Shown one piece after another: positions 12,130 to 24,059 of a DNA stretch of 64,000 bases. Origin of the DNA: Epiperipatus broadwayi (taxonomy: Eukaryota; Onychophora; Udeonychophora; Euonychophora; Peripatidae). A program made the translations under genes and the position numbers. The DNA lies in assembly GCA_028023455.1 (NCBI GenBank), contig JAQFVV010000013.1:12970258-13034257 (forward strand), written 5' to 3'. Numbering within the stretch: position 1 is the stretch's first letter; every line of letters starts with the position of its first letter. The notes under the pieces are model-generated. The model was not told the DNA's origin. It saw only the letters and a list, made by a program, of their open reading frames with translations, and searched no databases.

Positions 12130-13295
12130 GTCCACCATCTTGGCCAAATGCTGAAACAAACAAATGGAATAATAAGTAAAATTGACTAAAATGTTAATTA
12201 AAATAATTATGAAAATGTAAATATAAACAATCAAAAATCATTAGAATTATTAACAATATTTAATAATCATTTGGCCCTGTAAACAATAAAATGCCTGAAA
12301 ATGCAAACTCTTAATTATGAAAATGTAAATATGAAAAATGGGATAAACCAAAAATTTATTAACGATATTTAACAATAATTTGTTACAGTAAAATAATTAT
12401 AAAAATGTAAATATAAATAATTAAAAATCAGTATTTTCAATTATATTTTAATCAAAAATCAGTATTTTCAATAATATTTTAATATTCAAACAAAAAAATT
12501 AATCAAATGTAAATATGAAAAATGGCATAAACCAAAAATTATTAACAATAATTTGCTACGGTAAAATAATTATGAAAATGTAAATATAAATAATCAAAGA
12601 TCTTTAATCAAAAATCAGTATTTTCAATGATATTTTAATATTCAAACAAAAGAAATAATAGCTAAACCCAAATTCATTACTTACAAGTAACTGCCTTTCG
12701 TAAATATTGTGATACGCAAAAAAGGTGAAATGGCGGATTTTACAACCAATTTTTCCCCGTACTGTTTCCAGAATGTAATTATAAGCAATATTTAAGTAAT
12801 CGACAAACAAAAGGCAATAATAGGTAAAAAAAATATATATATTTTTTTCCATGGTATTTAATAAATCCAAATTGATTATATTAAAAGAAAAAGTGGGAAA
12901 AATTGCTGTCAAATATTTACTACAAGTAACTGCCTTTCATAAATGCTGCGATACTGAACAACGTAAAATGGCTGATTTTACAACCAATTTTTAGCTGTAC
13001 TGTTTCCAGAATATTATTATAAGCAATTTTTAAGTAATCGTATCATGAAATAAAGCTACAATAAGAGGTAAAAAATCATATTTTTTTGGGGGGAAATGGT
13101 ATTTAAAAAAAAAAAAAAAAAGCAAAAAAATTATTATCAAAATTTTAACTATAAACAATTTCCTTTCTCAGCTACTGCAATAATGAAAAAGAAAAAATGA
13201 CGCCATGACAAGCAATTTTCTCCATAACGTTTATGAAACAAAATTACAAAAGTAAAAAAAAAAAAAAGGTATATTAAATAAATTGTACTTACAAA
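12130..13295. repeat. Degenerate tandem repeats in the Merlin interior
   Basis: Blocks recur several times, including 'attatgaaaatgtaaatat', 'atcagtattttcaat' and 'acaataatttg' between 12200 and 12650. A block with 'caagtaactgcctttc' and 'attttacaaccaattttt' occurs at 12685-12800 and again at 12920-13040, with a weaker third copy near 13150. No coding function is seen. Confidence 0.6.
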
Positions 13296-13301
13296 TAAAA
13301 G

Positions 13302-14110
13302 TCACTGTGGTGGACTGAATTCACGGATATGTTGCAAAATAGCAGTAAAAGGGTCATCTTTGAAGCATCGCCTCCACATGAATTCCATTAAATACGAATC
13401 CAAGTGTTGTCTAGCTGTACCTCTGTGCTCCTTGTTCCGCCATTTTAGTAGCTCCAACAACCTTTCTATATTTTGAGTGTGGACTCCAGTCGATGGGTCC
13501 ACAAAATTATAGGTGTGATTGACCTGAAGATGATCATATCCGGCCTCCTTTAATTCATCGGTTTTATAAACTTTCCAGCAGTCACTGTAAATCGTAGATC
13601 CTTCCTGCTCATTGTCTCTGATGGCTTGCATGAGAGTGGATGCAGTTCTGTCTTGAATGGCTACCACAAAACATTCATCCGTCTCCCTGCAAACACCACC
13701 GAATATCCACTGCTGGGGGAGTACTCTGCCGGCATTATTTTTTCGTCTTGAAAAAAAGACTCGTCAATTTCAGCAACCCTGTTAGGGCCTCCAATTTTCA
13801 CTTTTTCTTTACACAATAGTCTCCATGTGCAGAGTTCATGGAGATAATTGTTCCAGTCGATTGCTGTTTTACTGGCGATTTCCAACTGCTCCTCACAAAA
13901 TCGTACCGATGTCAATTCTCTATACCAACTGTATATAAATATGATCGCAGTGACCAAACTAATTCTGGATCCTTCAAACCAAGTCCCTTTTCTGATAGTG
14001 ATTCTTTTACAACAGTCTTTAACATTGCAGCAGGTAAAAGACAGATATCTACCACAATTCACCGCAATATTACATAATCTTGAAGTTGACCATGAAAATA
14101 CCTTGATCAC
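13302..14110 (-). pseudogene. Merlin transposase (ISXO2/IS1016-like DDE), one frameshift
   Basis: Two overlapping minus-strand frames (14110-13661 and 13667-13302) make up the transposase. The first carries IRKGTWFEGS, a helical stretch with TAIDWNNY, and EIDESFF, the segment with the first catalytic Asp. The second carries VVAIQDRTAS, TIYSDCWKVY with the second catalytic Asp, VNHTYNFVDP, and HTQNIERL with the glutamate. The reading switches frame inside a run of T's at about 13752-13758, immediately after the DES motif, consistent with a one-base homopolymer indel. It could also be a sequencing or assembly error, in which case the gene may be intact. The putative zinc-binding N terminus is rich in Cys. 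Confidence 0.9.
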
Positions 14111-14235
14111 TTCTATCGATTAGTCATGCCAATGTTTCAGTTGCCATGACATTGTTTTGCTTGATCGTTGATCTTATCTACTGGTGGCTTGTGTAGTACG
14201 TCAAAGCTTAGTTAATACTCAAATACCAAAATATA

Positions 14236-15730
14236 CATATAGATGCATTGGACCGTTTACAAGTACTTTTGATTATTCCTTTTTTTTTATGAATATTTCC
14301 AACATGTAAATAACTTTAAAAATAAAATTGCAATTGTTAAAAAATAAAACGTAAATATAATTATGATATGCGTAAAATTACAAATTATATATTCTTGGGT
14401 GTGGGTAAAAATATATACGCAGACCATCATCATTCAGTTCACAGTACGTTCACATAATTTGTACCTAATTTACTGTGATTATATGATGATAAATACTCTC
14501 TAAATTAATACACAATAATAATTTTCTATATACATGAGTTGTAGCTTTAGCTACAGCCATCTTGTATGTGGACACTTCAAGAATGCCTGTCACACCATAT
14601 TTTAAGTGATATTAGTATATCCTGAAGTAGATGACTATGCAGATTCTCCATGAATTTGAAATCTGGAAATAACGAAAATGAAAGATTATAAGAACAATGT
14701 GAGTATAAGTATATACTTTAATATTTATGTGATTATTAATGATCAAACAATTGTATTGTAATGATCAAGCAATGATACTCTTAAATGAAGCTATTTTTCA
14801 ATGTGACTACCAGGAACTTGACATGCTGGAGACGAATAATGCTACAAGTTTTAATGTTTATCTTAAATTGAGTCACATCTTGATAACTCAATTGAATACC
14901 ACCATGTTCTATCATAAACTGGAAGATGATTTATATTGGGTCTAAATTCCAATCTTACTATCAATACACCCTTCTATTTTGGCATTATTTGATATGATAT
15001 TTAGCCAATATTCTCCTTCAACATTATAAAATAAACCAGCAATAAAAAACAATTAAATGATTAGATTTGAAGTTTTTTCTTAACTATTCTCTATTTCAGG
15101 CCAAAGTCATTACATAAGCCAATTGTTTATGACAAAGTGTGAATCATGATTCTCTCTGACATGTATTGAATGAAACATCAATAAAGAAAATAAAAATTAG
15201 ATAATATTATTCAACATATATCACAATAAAATTTATTAATATACAATGGTATTTACAAAATCATCACTAGTTGATTTTTCAATTTACCTTCATATAAATA
15301 TTTAAATGAGCTTGATCATCATTTTTACTTCTTTTACATGATTTCCTTTCCTAAGTAAATTACTTTCAAATTTAAATAATGTTTTCTATTTTTTAACACT
15401 AATTATATGATTATTTTTAATGTTACTTGAAATCATGACCACATTATAGATATTATTAGGATTGTAGCTCAGATGTGAATATGTTCGTAAGATTGGGATA
15501 CAATACATTGGAAATAAACTTTAATAACAAATTCCCTCATTTTGCATAATGTTTAGATAAGTTTAAAAAATTTTAATCTTCATAAATAATCATTTTAAAT
15601 CATCATTATCTTAATGATTATATTCATATTTTATCACAATTGAAGTTTATCAAGATTGAAAAACTTACAGGTGGAATTAGTTAATAAAATTACAAAGAAG
15701 AGATATAATCATGTCACTAAACACTTATTA
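14236..15730. other. Noncoding AT-rich sequence
   Basis: No element or gene that I can support. The frame at 14739-14945 (+) shows no recognisable motif. Confidence 0.4.
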
Positions 15731-15734
15731 AACC

Positions 15735-15930
15735 TAACTATATATATATAAATTAAAAATTCATATAACATTATAATACTAGCCAAAAAATCAAAATTGT
15801 TAATAGATGAAACCCATGGTCATAGAAGAATTTTATTTTAGTTAAATTTTGTATTTTTGGCTAGTATTATAATGCTATATGATATAGTGGTAGGCAGTAT
15901 TTAATTTTTTTAACCATATATATATATATT
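15735..15930. repeat. Inverted repeat (MITE-like foldback)
   Basis: The left arm (about 15751-15798, containing CATTATAATACTAGCCAAAA) is the inverted complement of the right arm (about 15844-15886, containing TTTTGGCTAGTATTATAATG). Outer ends are TA-rich and also roughly inverted. The loop is about 45 bases. There is no coding sequence. Confidence 0.6.
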
Positions 15931-17405
15931 GTAAAGGGTAGCTTACAATTCACATATTCCTAAAAAGATCCAAGCCTATTTATTGAACCCAATCCATTTG
16001 GAATTTATATTAATACTGGGAAGATTATTTGTTTGTTATTATTACATATATACATATAATACACAATAAATTATTATGTTATAATAAATTTAATATGATC
16101 AATATTTTAGAAGGTAATATATATATACTATTGGATTAAATAAACTGTAATGTATATTTTTAAAAAAAAATTAAAATTGAATATTAATTTATAGTTAAAG
16201 GATTTAGGGATAGCCTGAGGTTAAGTTGGGTGTCATGTGTGAAAATAAAACTGATTTTATTATTTTATTTTTTTTATTTGTAATAAATGAAATGTATTTA
16301 AACAATACATTTAAAAATGTAAATGTATTTAAACAATAGGCAGTTAAAAATCTCAGCGTTTCAGATTTACTTGCACAAATTGTATAAAAATAGAAACTTT
16401 TTACAAATCATTTTTTATCAGTATTATAGCAGCTATAACAATAGACAGCAGTTTAAACTGAAATTTAGAACGCTAAAATGGAGTTTTGTTTTTTCTTTTA
16501 TTTAAATCATAAAAATTTTTAAAAGTCAAATGCTATAACTAAAAGTTTACCAAATTCAGAAGAAAGTGAAATAAGAAGTAAGAATAACTGATAAATTTTG
16601 AAATAATTAAAGCATGTTTTAAAAGTTGTTGGAGTAATTTTTAATACTTTAAATCTTTTCAAAAAGAATAACGAAAATTAATCTGCTGAAATTGGAAAAA
16701 GAAAAAAGAAAATAATTTTCTTAATATATATATATATGTAAAGTGCTTCTATATTATCCAATATAAATTTATGATTAGAAATAATTATTGAATTGTACTT
16801 TAATATGAATATGGGCTAAAGCAAAACATGCTATTGTGCATCATGTTATTTCCTAACAGCTGCATTAAACCTCTATTTATTTATTTATTTTCTACTTTAT
16901 TGTTGCTATGTACAACCACTCACTCAGCTTAACAATCAGGTAAATAGACAAGCAGAAAACCAAATGATTAAACAAATATTTTAATAGAATTATCAGTTGG
17001 ATAAATAATATTACATATATAGTTATAAAACCATTAAGTTTAACTTATGAATGCTGGCCATAAAGGCATACGAAAAACATAATATAGACCGGTGTGGCCT
17101 GCAAAGTTCCTAGGTCCACTTTTTAACCTTCAGTGGTGGAGTTCACTGGGTTTGTTCTGTTACTAAGTTAAAACTCTTGACTTTCATGTGCATTCAATAA
17201 GTTCCCCGCTACAAGTGCTGCTTAGTTATTTTTTTGTTCCCTTCTTATTCTTGATAAGGCAGGAAACCAACTAATTATCAGCTATTGTCTACTTTTAAAA
17301 TCAGCACTTTTAATCTAGCTGCTTAATTAGTTTCTAATCTGGAGCACCTATCTTTAATGCAACTGATCAGTAGTGTACCAAATTTAATTACAAAATTCCT
17401 TTCTT
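15931..17405. other. Noncoding AT-rich sequence
   Basis: Nothing supported apart from TA-rich simple sequence. A slightly less A/T-rich stretch at 17040-17350 may be an old repeat. Confidence 0.35.
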
Positions 17406-17408
17406 ATT

Positions 17409-17628
17409 GTCTCTTTCATTTAATAAAACTTATTTTAATAAAACATTGATTATTATATACCTATAACTCATTTTAACAACACTTATTAATTATTATACAC
17501 ATATATAGCATGTATATAGTGTCTCTTTCATTTAATAAAACTTATTTTAATAAAACATTGATTATTATATACGTATAACTTATTTGAACAAAACTTATTA
17601 ATTATTATACACGTATATAGCAATTGTA
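17409..17628 (+). repeat. Tandem duplication, about 112-bp unit, two copies
   Basis: GTCTCTTTCATTTAATAAAA starts at 17409 and again at 17521. The two units are nearly identical through 'cattgattattatatac' and 'ttattaattattatacac'. Confidence 0.75.
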
Positions 17629-18690
17629 AAACACACAAGAGGATGCCTGCAGTCCAAAGTAAACAATCATTGGAATACTTAATAGTGAATCAAATAAGGA
17701 TCAAGGTGTTTACTACAGGAGACACCATTGTACCTATCTATCCTTGCTAAGGAAAATGATTTACTAAGTGAAACTGCTTTAAAGAACAACTTGCCTAACT
17801 ATCAACTACTACTACTTCCATTAGGATGATTTTTATGAACTTTGTTCCAATTACAATTTTTAATCAAGGAATCAGTATTGTAAATTTTTGTTTATTTTTT
17901 TTTATTCTTGTTACCTATGTTGTATTTTCACTCTCTGATGCTGAAGCCTCATTTTTCAGAATTAGCAAAGAGGAAAAGGGAGGATTATTCACTTTGATAT
18001 TTTTCTATTTTCATTGTAAATAAAAGTTAGGTTAACCCACCTGCTTCACATCAGGTTATCCATATAAATAGTAAGGTAAGATTCTCTACATTTATTTTCA
18101 TAGATTAAATTGCAACACTTATACAGAATACATATTATATGTTTTATTTTGTTGATTAACCTTGTGTATATATTTTCCAGTACGATTGACTAATCAACTA
18201 GTATTAATTTCTATCTCTATCATATATATAAATTGGGGGGAACTTAAGTTAAATAGATTGTTAACATCAGTAAATATATAATTTAGCTAGCCAGCATCTC
18301 AATTATCTTAAATTACTAAAGTTTATTTTTCTATATAATTATGATTTGTAAAGAATGAGTGACATAGATGGATTTCTACCATGAGGTATAAGGATTGGAT
18401 CTGGAGAATCATTAATTAGTAAAATGGTAGAGGTTCACATGTGACACATGTACATATGATCATTATTATTTTTTATTTTTTTTATCATTACTATTGTTAT
18501 TATACTTTATGTTATTTATTATTGTTAATAAATGTTTAAAACTTTATATTATTCCGGTCTCTAGTTTATTGAGTTATCCTGACATTGCACAATTTATAAA
18601 CAATTATGCATGCACACACATCTATTTTTCTTGTCATATAAAAAAGCTTTAACGTAAAACAATTATAATAAATGCTAGTTGTAACCTATA
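17629..18690. other. Noncoding AT-rich sequence
   Basis: No supported feature. The frame at 17826-18023 (+) is hydrophobic, low in complexity and unrecognised. Confidence 0.35.
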
Positions 18691-18694
18691 TATA

Positions 18695-18965
18695 GGTGCA
18701 AGAGTTGCTGTATGATATCTGTTCATACCTGTTAAAGGAGTCAAAAGCAATATTCTCTCTGGGCTTGAATATTAGGGCATAACGGAATTGAAAAGGGGGA
18801 AAGTGGATGAACTAACCTAAATTGCATTTAAAATTATTAAATAGGGATAGAGTTAGTCAATTAAAGTGTATGCAATCATTGGTTAAGCATTTCATCAGGT
18901 TCCCATTAGCATTCTATCAAAAGATCCAAAGTCTGACCATAGTTAGATGCAACTTTTTCCTCTTC
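18695..18965 (+). repeat. Dispersed repeat R2, copy 1
   Basis: This aligns with 62900-63180: 'cataacggaattgaaaa' versus 'cataatggaactagaaa', 'gatagagttagtcaatt' versus 'atagagctagcccattg', 'ggttaagcatttcatcagg' versus 'ggttaagtatttcatcat', and the shared CTGACCATAGTTAGATGCA near the end. In the other copy a CTGAGTTCGAATAC stretch resembles a tRNA B box, so a SINE is possible. Confidence 0.55.
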
Positions 18966-19850
18966 TAAGCCTGGTAGGTCTCTGTAGATTGTTTCATTAG
19001 GGCCAAAAATTAGAGCATATTAACTTATCCCACACTAAATTGCTACATCTGCATAGTATTACAGTCTGCAAGTTAGTTGACCATCTGTTACATCTGGTAC
19101 ACCATCGTTGGACTTGGTTAGTTGATGAAGAGTACCATCCATTATATCTGGTGTCAGCGATGTTTGGGGCTAGTGGTAATCATTCCGTCCATTATAATAT
19201 ATATATATAAAATATAATTAACTATTTCACATACTGTTTTTTAAAAACATATCTAATTAAAATTTTGATCTTAAATCTAAAATAATTATATTAAATTTTA
19301 AAAAACATATTAAAATTATTTAATTAAAATTCTAATTTTGACTTCCAATTAAATCTATTTAATGAAAAGATAAACAGATTTATGTACAAGAAATGTAACC
19401 TATTTAAAATCTATTTAAAATTTAGAATTGAACTTAAACTTTTATATTAGTTAAACTATTGTTGAACATTGTAATTTTCACACACACACGCAGATGGTGC
19501 ACATAAATAATTAAATGTGTACTAAAATAATAAATTGAGCTTTAAATTATCTTCCTGAAGTTTAACTAAAGCTGTATTTATAACCCAAATTAAGCTATCG
19601 ATCTTTCTTTTTTTTTTTATTAAATTATATTCACCCTACTCTTTGATCTACTTGACATTTGGCCACTAATTAATACTGACACTGAAATATTTGCTTCATG
19701 CCCTGATACTTAGTGATAAAAAAAAATGTATTTAAAATATTTGGTGCTTTCTTATTATCTGAATCATTTCCATGATTATTTAAGTTATTAACTTGTGCTC
19801 TGTTGGAATAAACATTCCAACAAAGAACCAACTAATGTCATATGTGATTG
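18966..19850. other. Noncoding AT-rich sequence
   Basis: I see nothing that can be named. Confidence 0.35.
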
Positions 19851-21560
19851 GAATTATGTAGATTGCGTTTTATTTGTTTGCTGTCCATAGATCTTTTTGT
19901 TCTGACTCTGGTTTTATTCTTGTATGGATTGTATCAATTTCTGTTTCTTGAGCATCTTTTTGATAACTAAAAAAGGTATGTATTTTCAACCATTCACATC
20001 TCCATGGTGTAAATATGTAGGGCCTTGATGACAGTGTGCCTTGATGACATTTGTGTTGATGATCTTATTCTTTCAATAATGTCTTAAGATAAAATTTTCA
20101 ATATCTATTATGTTCAAGAGCTCATATGTTTATTTAATGATATGGTTATTCTCAATCATCATCTGTTAAATGCATTACACCATCTGAACTATTTATCTTT
20201 CTGATAGTGGTAACCAATGAGTAATTTTTAATATAGTTAGCTGCCAGTGAAAAAATTAGCATCCTGATCTATATTTTTCTTGTGATATCTTGTGTTTACT
20301 TATCTCATCTTTCTTTATCCTAAATACATGTAATATGGTAAAATGATAAACCTCAAAGATCTGTGGTTTTATGCCAAGAGAATTCCACCTGTCTGATTCA
20401 GTTTTAAATAAATAACTGGATGCAATTGACAATTTTTATCTTTAGATAATTTGACATAAAAGGAATAACTCCTTCAAATCTTCTAGGTGATTAATGACAT
20501 TTTATATTACCTCTAAATACCTTTACATGGATAACTTCTTAGCTGAGTAATCATATTATTGTGCTTTTCATTTTTTATTTCAAATTCCTCTTTTGCTATA
20601 CTTTAGTATTGATTACATAATTCATTAGCTCTCAATTTTTTGCTCTCATATTTTTTTCTATTTTTAAATTTTCTATTTTCTTCTCTATTTTTTGTACTTA
20701 TTCTTGATTCATTTGATTAAAATGTTCCATTCACATTTATATTTCTTTAGTTTTATTTATTTAGATTTCCAGTTTCTTGTTACTTCTTGTTTCCATTTCT
20801 TAATATTATAACCTCTTTCATTTGGTGGTCTTTTGTATGACTCATTTCTTCCTAAATTCTTTGTTGGCTTTCTTGGATTTTTTTTTATTACATTTTTCTG
20901 TATGACATCCAAATGTTCAGCTACCATTTCACATTTATTTTGGTCTGTTCAAGATTTTTTAATTTTATTTTTAACCTCTTCCTTTAAGCTTTTTTACACT
21001 TCAATTTTAAAATGAATGTTTTTCTTTATCACTTCTATCTTCTATTGTCTGCTTTGTTTTGTAAATTACCTAGTTTTATCTCCGGTTGCTCGTGACTTTG
21101 TACTATCTCTGCCTTCGTTTTTTTTTTTTTATTGTCATTTCAGCACAGATTTTTTCTGGTTGTTTGAACATGCCATATTACAATTGTATTATTAATCTGC
21201 TATATTTTTTTTTTCTTTTATATGTTCAATTTGTTTAATATAATCTCTTGTTGTGATTCCATTATTTGAGTAGATATATCATCTGTTCTCTCATTTTTGT
21301 CTTGATCAGTTTCTGAAAATTAGGATTATACCTACTTTTTGGATTTTCATTGGGATTTTTGTTCCATTATGTATAATAGCTACTTCCTTGAAAATAATCT
21401 CTCTATTATCTTCTTCATAAATATCCTATAGTGCTTCTATTTCTAACCCTGTACATTTTTTTGCATTATTCTTATATTGTGCCATTTCTGATTTTTTTCT
21501 TCATTTCTGCCATGTTCACTGTTTTTATCTTTATTCTTTCATTAAAATGATTTTTAAACA
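19850..21560 (-). other. T-rich (minus-strand A-rich) segment, possible decayed LINE ORF1
   Basis: For about 1.7 kb the plus strand is strongly T-biased, so the minus strand reads as Lys/Asn/Glu-rich broken frames. That look is common in decayed LINE ORF1 or gag-like regions. Stops are frequent and no zinc knuckle or RRM motif is certain. This is a compositional observation only. Confidence 0.2.
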
Positions 21561-21683
21561 GTACTTTTAAAATTCTATCACTGACACAAATTTTTTGTAA
21601 ATAAACTTGCCCTCATAATTGTACTATACACTACTTGCACAATGTTACCATATTCTTATTTTGCCTTTACATTATAACAATAA

Positions 21684-21920
21684 ACATCACATGAGCACCA
21701 TCTCTTATGCTTGTGTATAACTGTTGTTAAAACAGGCAAAACTCACTATACATATGCCACACACAGCAAGCTAGAGTAATCAATGAATATGCCACAAGCC
21801 AGAAACTAGTCTGGGGATATTGGATGAGTAGGCATTAGATGGGGATTTTATGCACAAGCCTTCTGGCATCCATTGATTACTCTAGCTTGCTGTGTGTGGC
21901 ATATGTATAGTGAGTTTTAC
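21684..21920. repeat. Foldback relative of the hammerhead-bearing R3 element
   Basis: The arms at 21736-21784 and 21868-21918 are inverted copies containing CATATGCCACACACAGCAAG. The centre carries 'gccacaagccagaaactag' then TCTGGGGATATTGGATGAGT, matching the arm of the palindrome at 36587-36996. At its left end AAACATCACATGAGCACC is the complement of the GTGATCATGTGATGTTT terminus shared by the copies at 36996 and 52003. The CTGATGA box is missing here, so the hammerhead core is incomplete. Confidence 0.65.
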
Positions 21921-21929
21921 AATATAACA

Positions 21930-23440
21930 ACTTCCAACTCTATTTTGTCCTACATTGTATTTCTTTAGTTATTCAAAATACACATTCTTTGCATATTTAT
22001 TCATTCAGATTATCTTTTTTCTCTCTTTTTTATTCTTTGGTTTCATCCATTATAAATACTCTCAGGGTTATTTATTCTTTGTCAGGCTAGGTGCTAATTA
22101 AATAATTATAGATTATAGTTTCTGGTCATTTTTTAATAATAGTAATTCACACTTGGTCATGATCATACTCTCATTTGGGTCATGAGATAATAATAATATA
22201 TGTATATATGAGGGATGCATAGCATCGAGTGCTATTTGTGCCAAATGTTGGTTGTTCTATTTAATAATTTATACCATACGAAGGCAAATACTTTGAAGTT
22301 TATGAGAGCATAGGTCCTTACTGACATTATATATATATTAAATAAATCACCTATAAAAATAACTAAATATAAAGTACTATTAATTTTTAAAATGTTGCAG
22401 AAAAATTTATTCAGACATAAATCTGTTTACAAACTCATTCATTCATTTTTGAAATTTATCTTCATATAAATATTTAAATGAGCTTAATTTTCATTTTTAA
22501 ATTTTCTAGAAATTACCCTCAAATTAAAATATTTCTGTTTTTTTTCTAACACTAATTATGGGTATCTTTTTGAGCACATTATGCAAATTATTAAAACTAT
22601 AATTTATGTGTGTGAATGTTCGTGCATTTGGAATACAATACTTTGAAAGTAAACTTTAATAGCAAATTTTTTTATTACTGATGTAATGTTTGGGTAGCAG
22701 CTTTGAAACTTCTTAATATTTATTTAATAAATAATTTAAAATCATCACCATCTTAATGATATTAAATTGCTTCATAATGAAAATCTATCAAGATTGAAAC
22801 ACTTTACAAGTGAAATCAATTAATAAAAATACAAAAAAGGAGTATGATCATGTGTGCCAGGCATTATCAAATGTCCATGCACAAAGTCTGCTGTAAAAAA
22901 ACATTACGGCAGATACACATGTAAATTTATATATATTAAGCACAACAAATATATAAATGTGCTACATTACTAATGGAAGTGGGATCTGAGCATTAGAATA
23001 CCCACACACTAATTTAAACACAAATACATGTATAATAAAGTGATGTATTTTTTTATTGTTTTGTATATTTTCAGTATATGTCAGTTTATGTATTTTGCTT
23101 TACTCTAAAAAATTCAAATAGAGAAAGGCAAACTTTATTGAACAAATGGATCACATGTTGGAACATATTAGTAAAATAAATAATTAAAGTAATTGTTCCA
23201 ACATACTTGTACATGTTTTTTATTTTTTTAATTACTTTTCTAAAAACTGTAATCTTATTCCATAATCAAAAAAATGTTAATTGCTTTGGTAAAAAACTAA
23301 TCAAAAAAAACAAAATGTTTGATAACGGGAATGTTAAAATTAAAATGTTATTTTTTTTTAGATAAAATTCTTTTGAATTAACATCTGTAATCAAATGGTC
23401 GAGTATTCAAGATAAAAATAATCAATATATCAAACCCTAA
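21930..23440. other. Noncoding AT-rich sequence
   Basis: No supported gene. Around 22220 there is 'gcatcgagtgctatttgtgc', similar to the short repeats at 24.27-24.53 kb. Confidence 0.35.
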
Positions 23441-23450
23441 GATGTAGAAT

Positions 23451-24028
23451 TTAATCAGAAAAATGGAAAAGAATGTTATAATCTGAATGATAAACTAAAT
23501 TAAAAGGGTTGGCTGATTCATACTTCTCAGAGATGGTGCCGGAATTGGTTCTATATGAGTGGGGTTGATAGGTTTTAGTCAGTGCTGTGGAATTCATTCT
23601 TTCTTTGGCTTTCATTCTGGCCAAGTCGTTCACTACTTTGGCTCTGAAATTCTTCAAGCATCTAGCCACTTAGAGATTAATTTATGGACTAGACAATAGC
23701 TGATATTTTCTAAGAAGAAATCTATTACACAGTTCTTTTAAAAACTCTTCTTTTCTTAAGGATTTAATGAACCATTCAAGGTAGCAGATGAACATTTAAT
23801 AATAATTATTGCATTATACCAGATAGAAAATATGAAGAAATCTACCAGAGCTTCCACTAAAATGATCATGGGGTAGAAAACCAGCCAGTGCACCTGCCCT
23901 TTCTCTGTCCAAATTGCCAAGATATGATCATGCCAGTTCCAGTTGGCCATGATGATGATAAAATCCACCTTTCCTATGCCTGAATGAGATGAAATCCTCA
24001 CCACACAGCCATATGAGTTGAAGCCCAT
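23451..24028 (-). pseudogene. Coding-like minus-strand segment, unrecognised and broken
   Basis: Two minus-strand frames, 24028-23756 and 23669-23451, stand out from the A/T background. Reading upstream of the second frame, open sequence including FIKSLRKEEFLKELCNRF continues to about 23770, interrupted only by two stops five codons apart (about 23673-23690). The composition (Lys/Arg/Glu-rich, then Ser/Thr/Tyr) is protein-like. I do not recognise the family. It could be a decayed transposon ORF or a retropseudogene. No TSD or poly-A tail is evident. Confidence 0.3.
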
Positions 24029-24059
24029 TCAAAAGCCCAGTCAGGAGAAGATAAAGATG

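Larger units (their letters stand above)
11903..14227 (-). mobile_element. Merlin-family DNA transposon with TIRs and 8-bp TSD
   Basis: The ends are inverted repeats: GGTACTTGAGTATTAAC at 11903 matches the complement of GTTAATACTCAAATACC ending at 14227, with one mismatch, and similarity continues inward past 'atgacatactacac'. An exact 8-bp direct repeat, AAAATATA, flanks it (11895-11902 and 14228-14235), the TSD length expected for Merlin. The transposase is on the minus strand near the right end (14110-13302). The interior from about 12150 to 13290 holds degenerate tandem repeats. The transposase region keeps several CpGs and few disruptions, which suggests a relatively young insertion. Confidence 0.93.
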
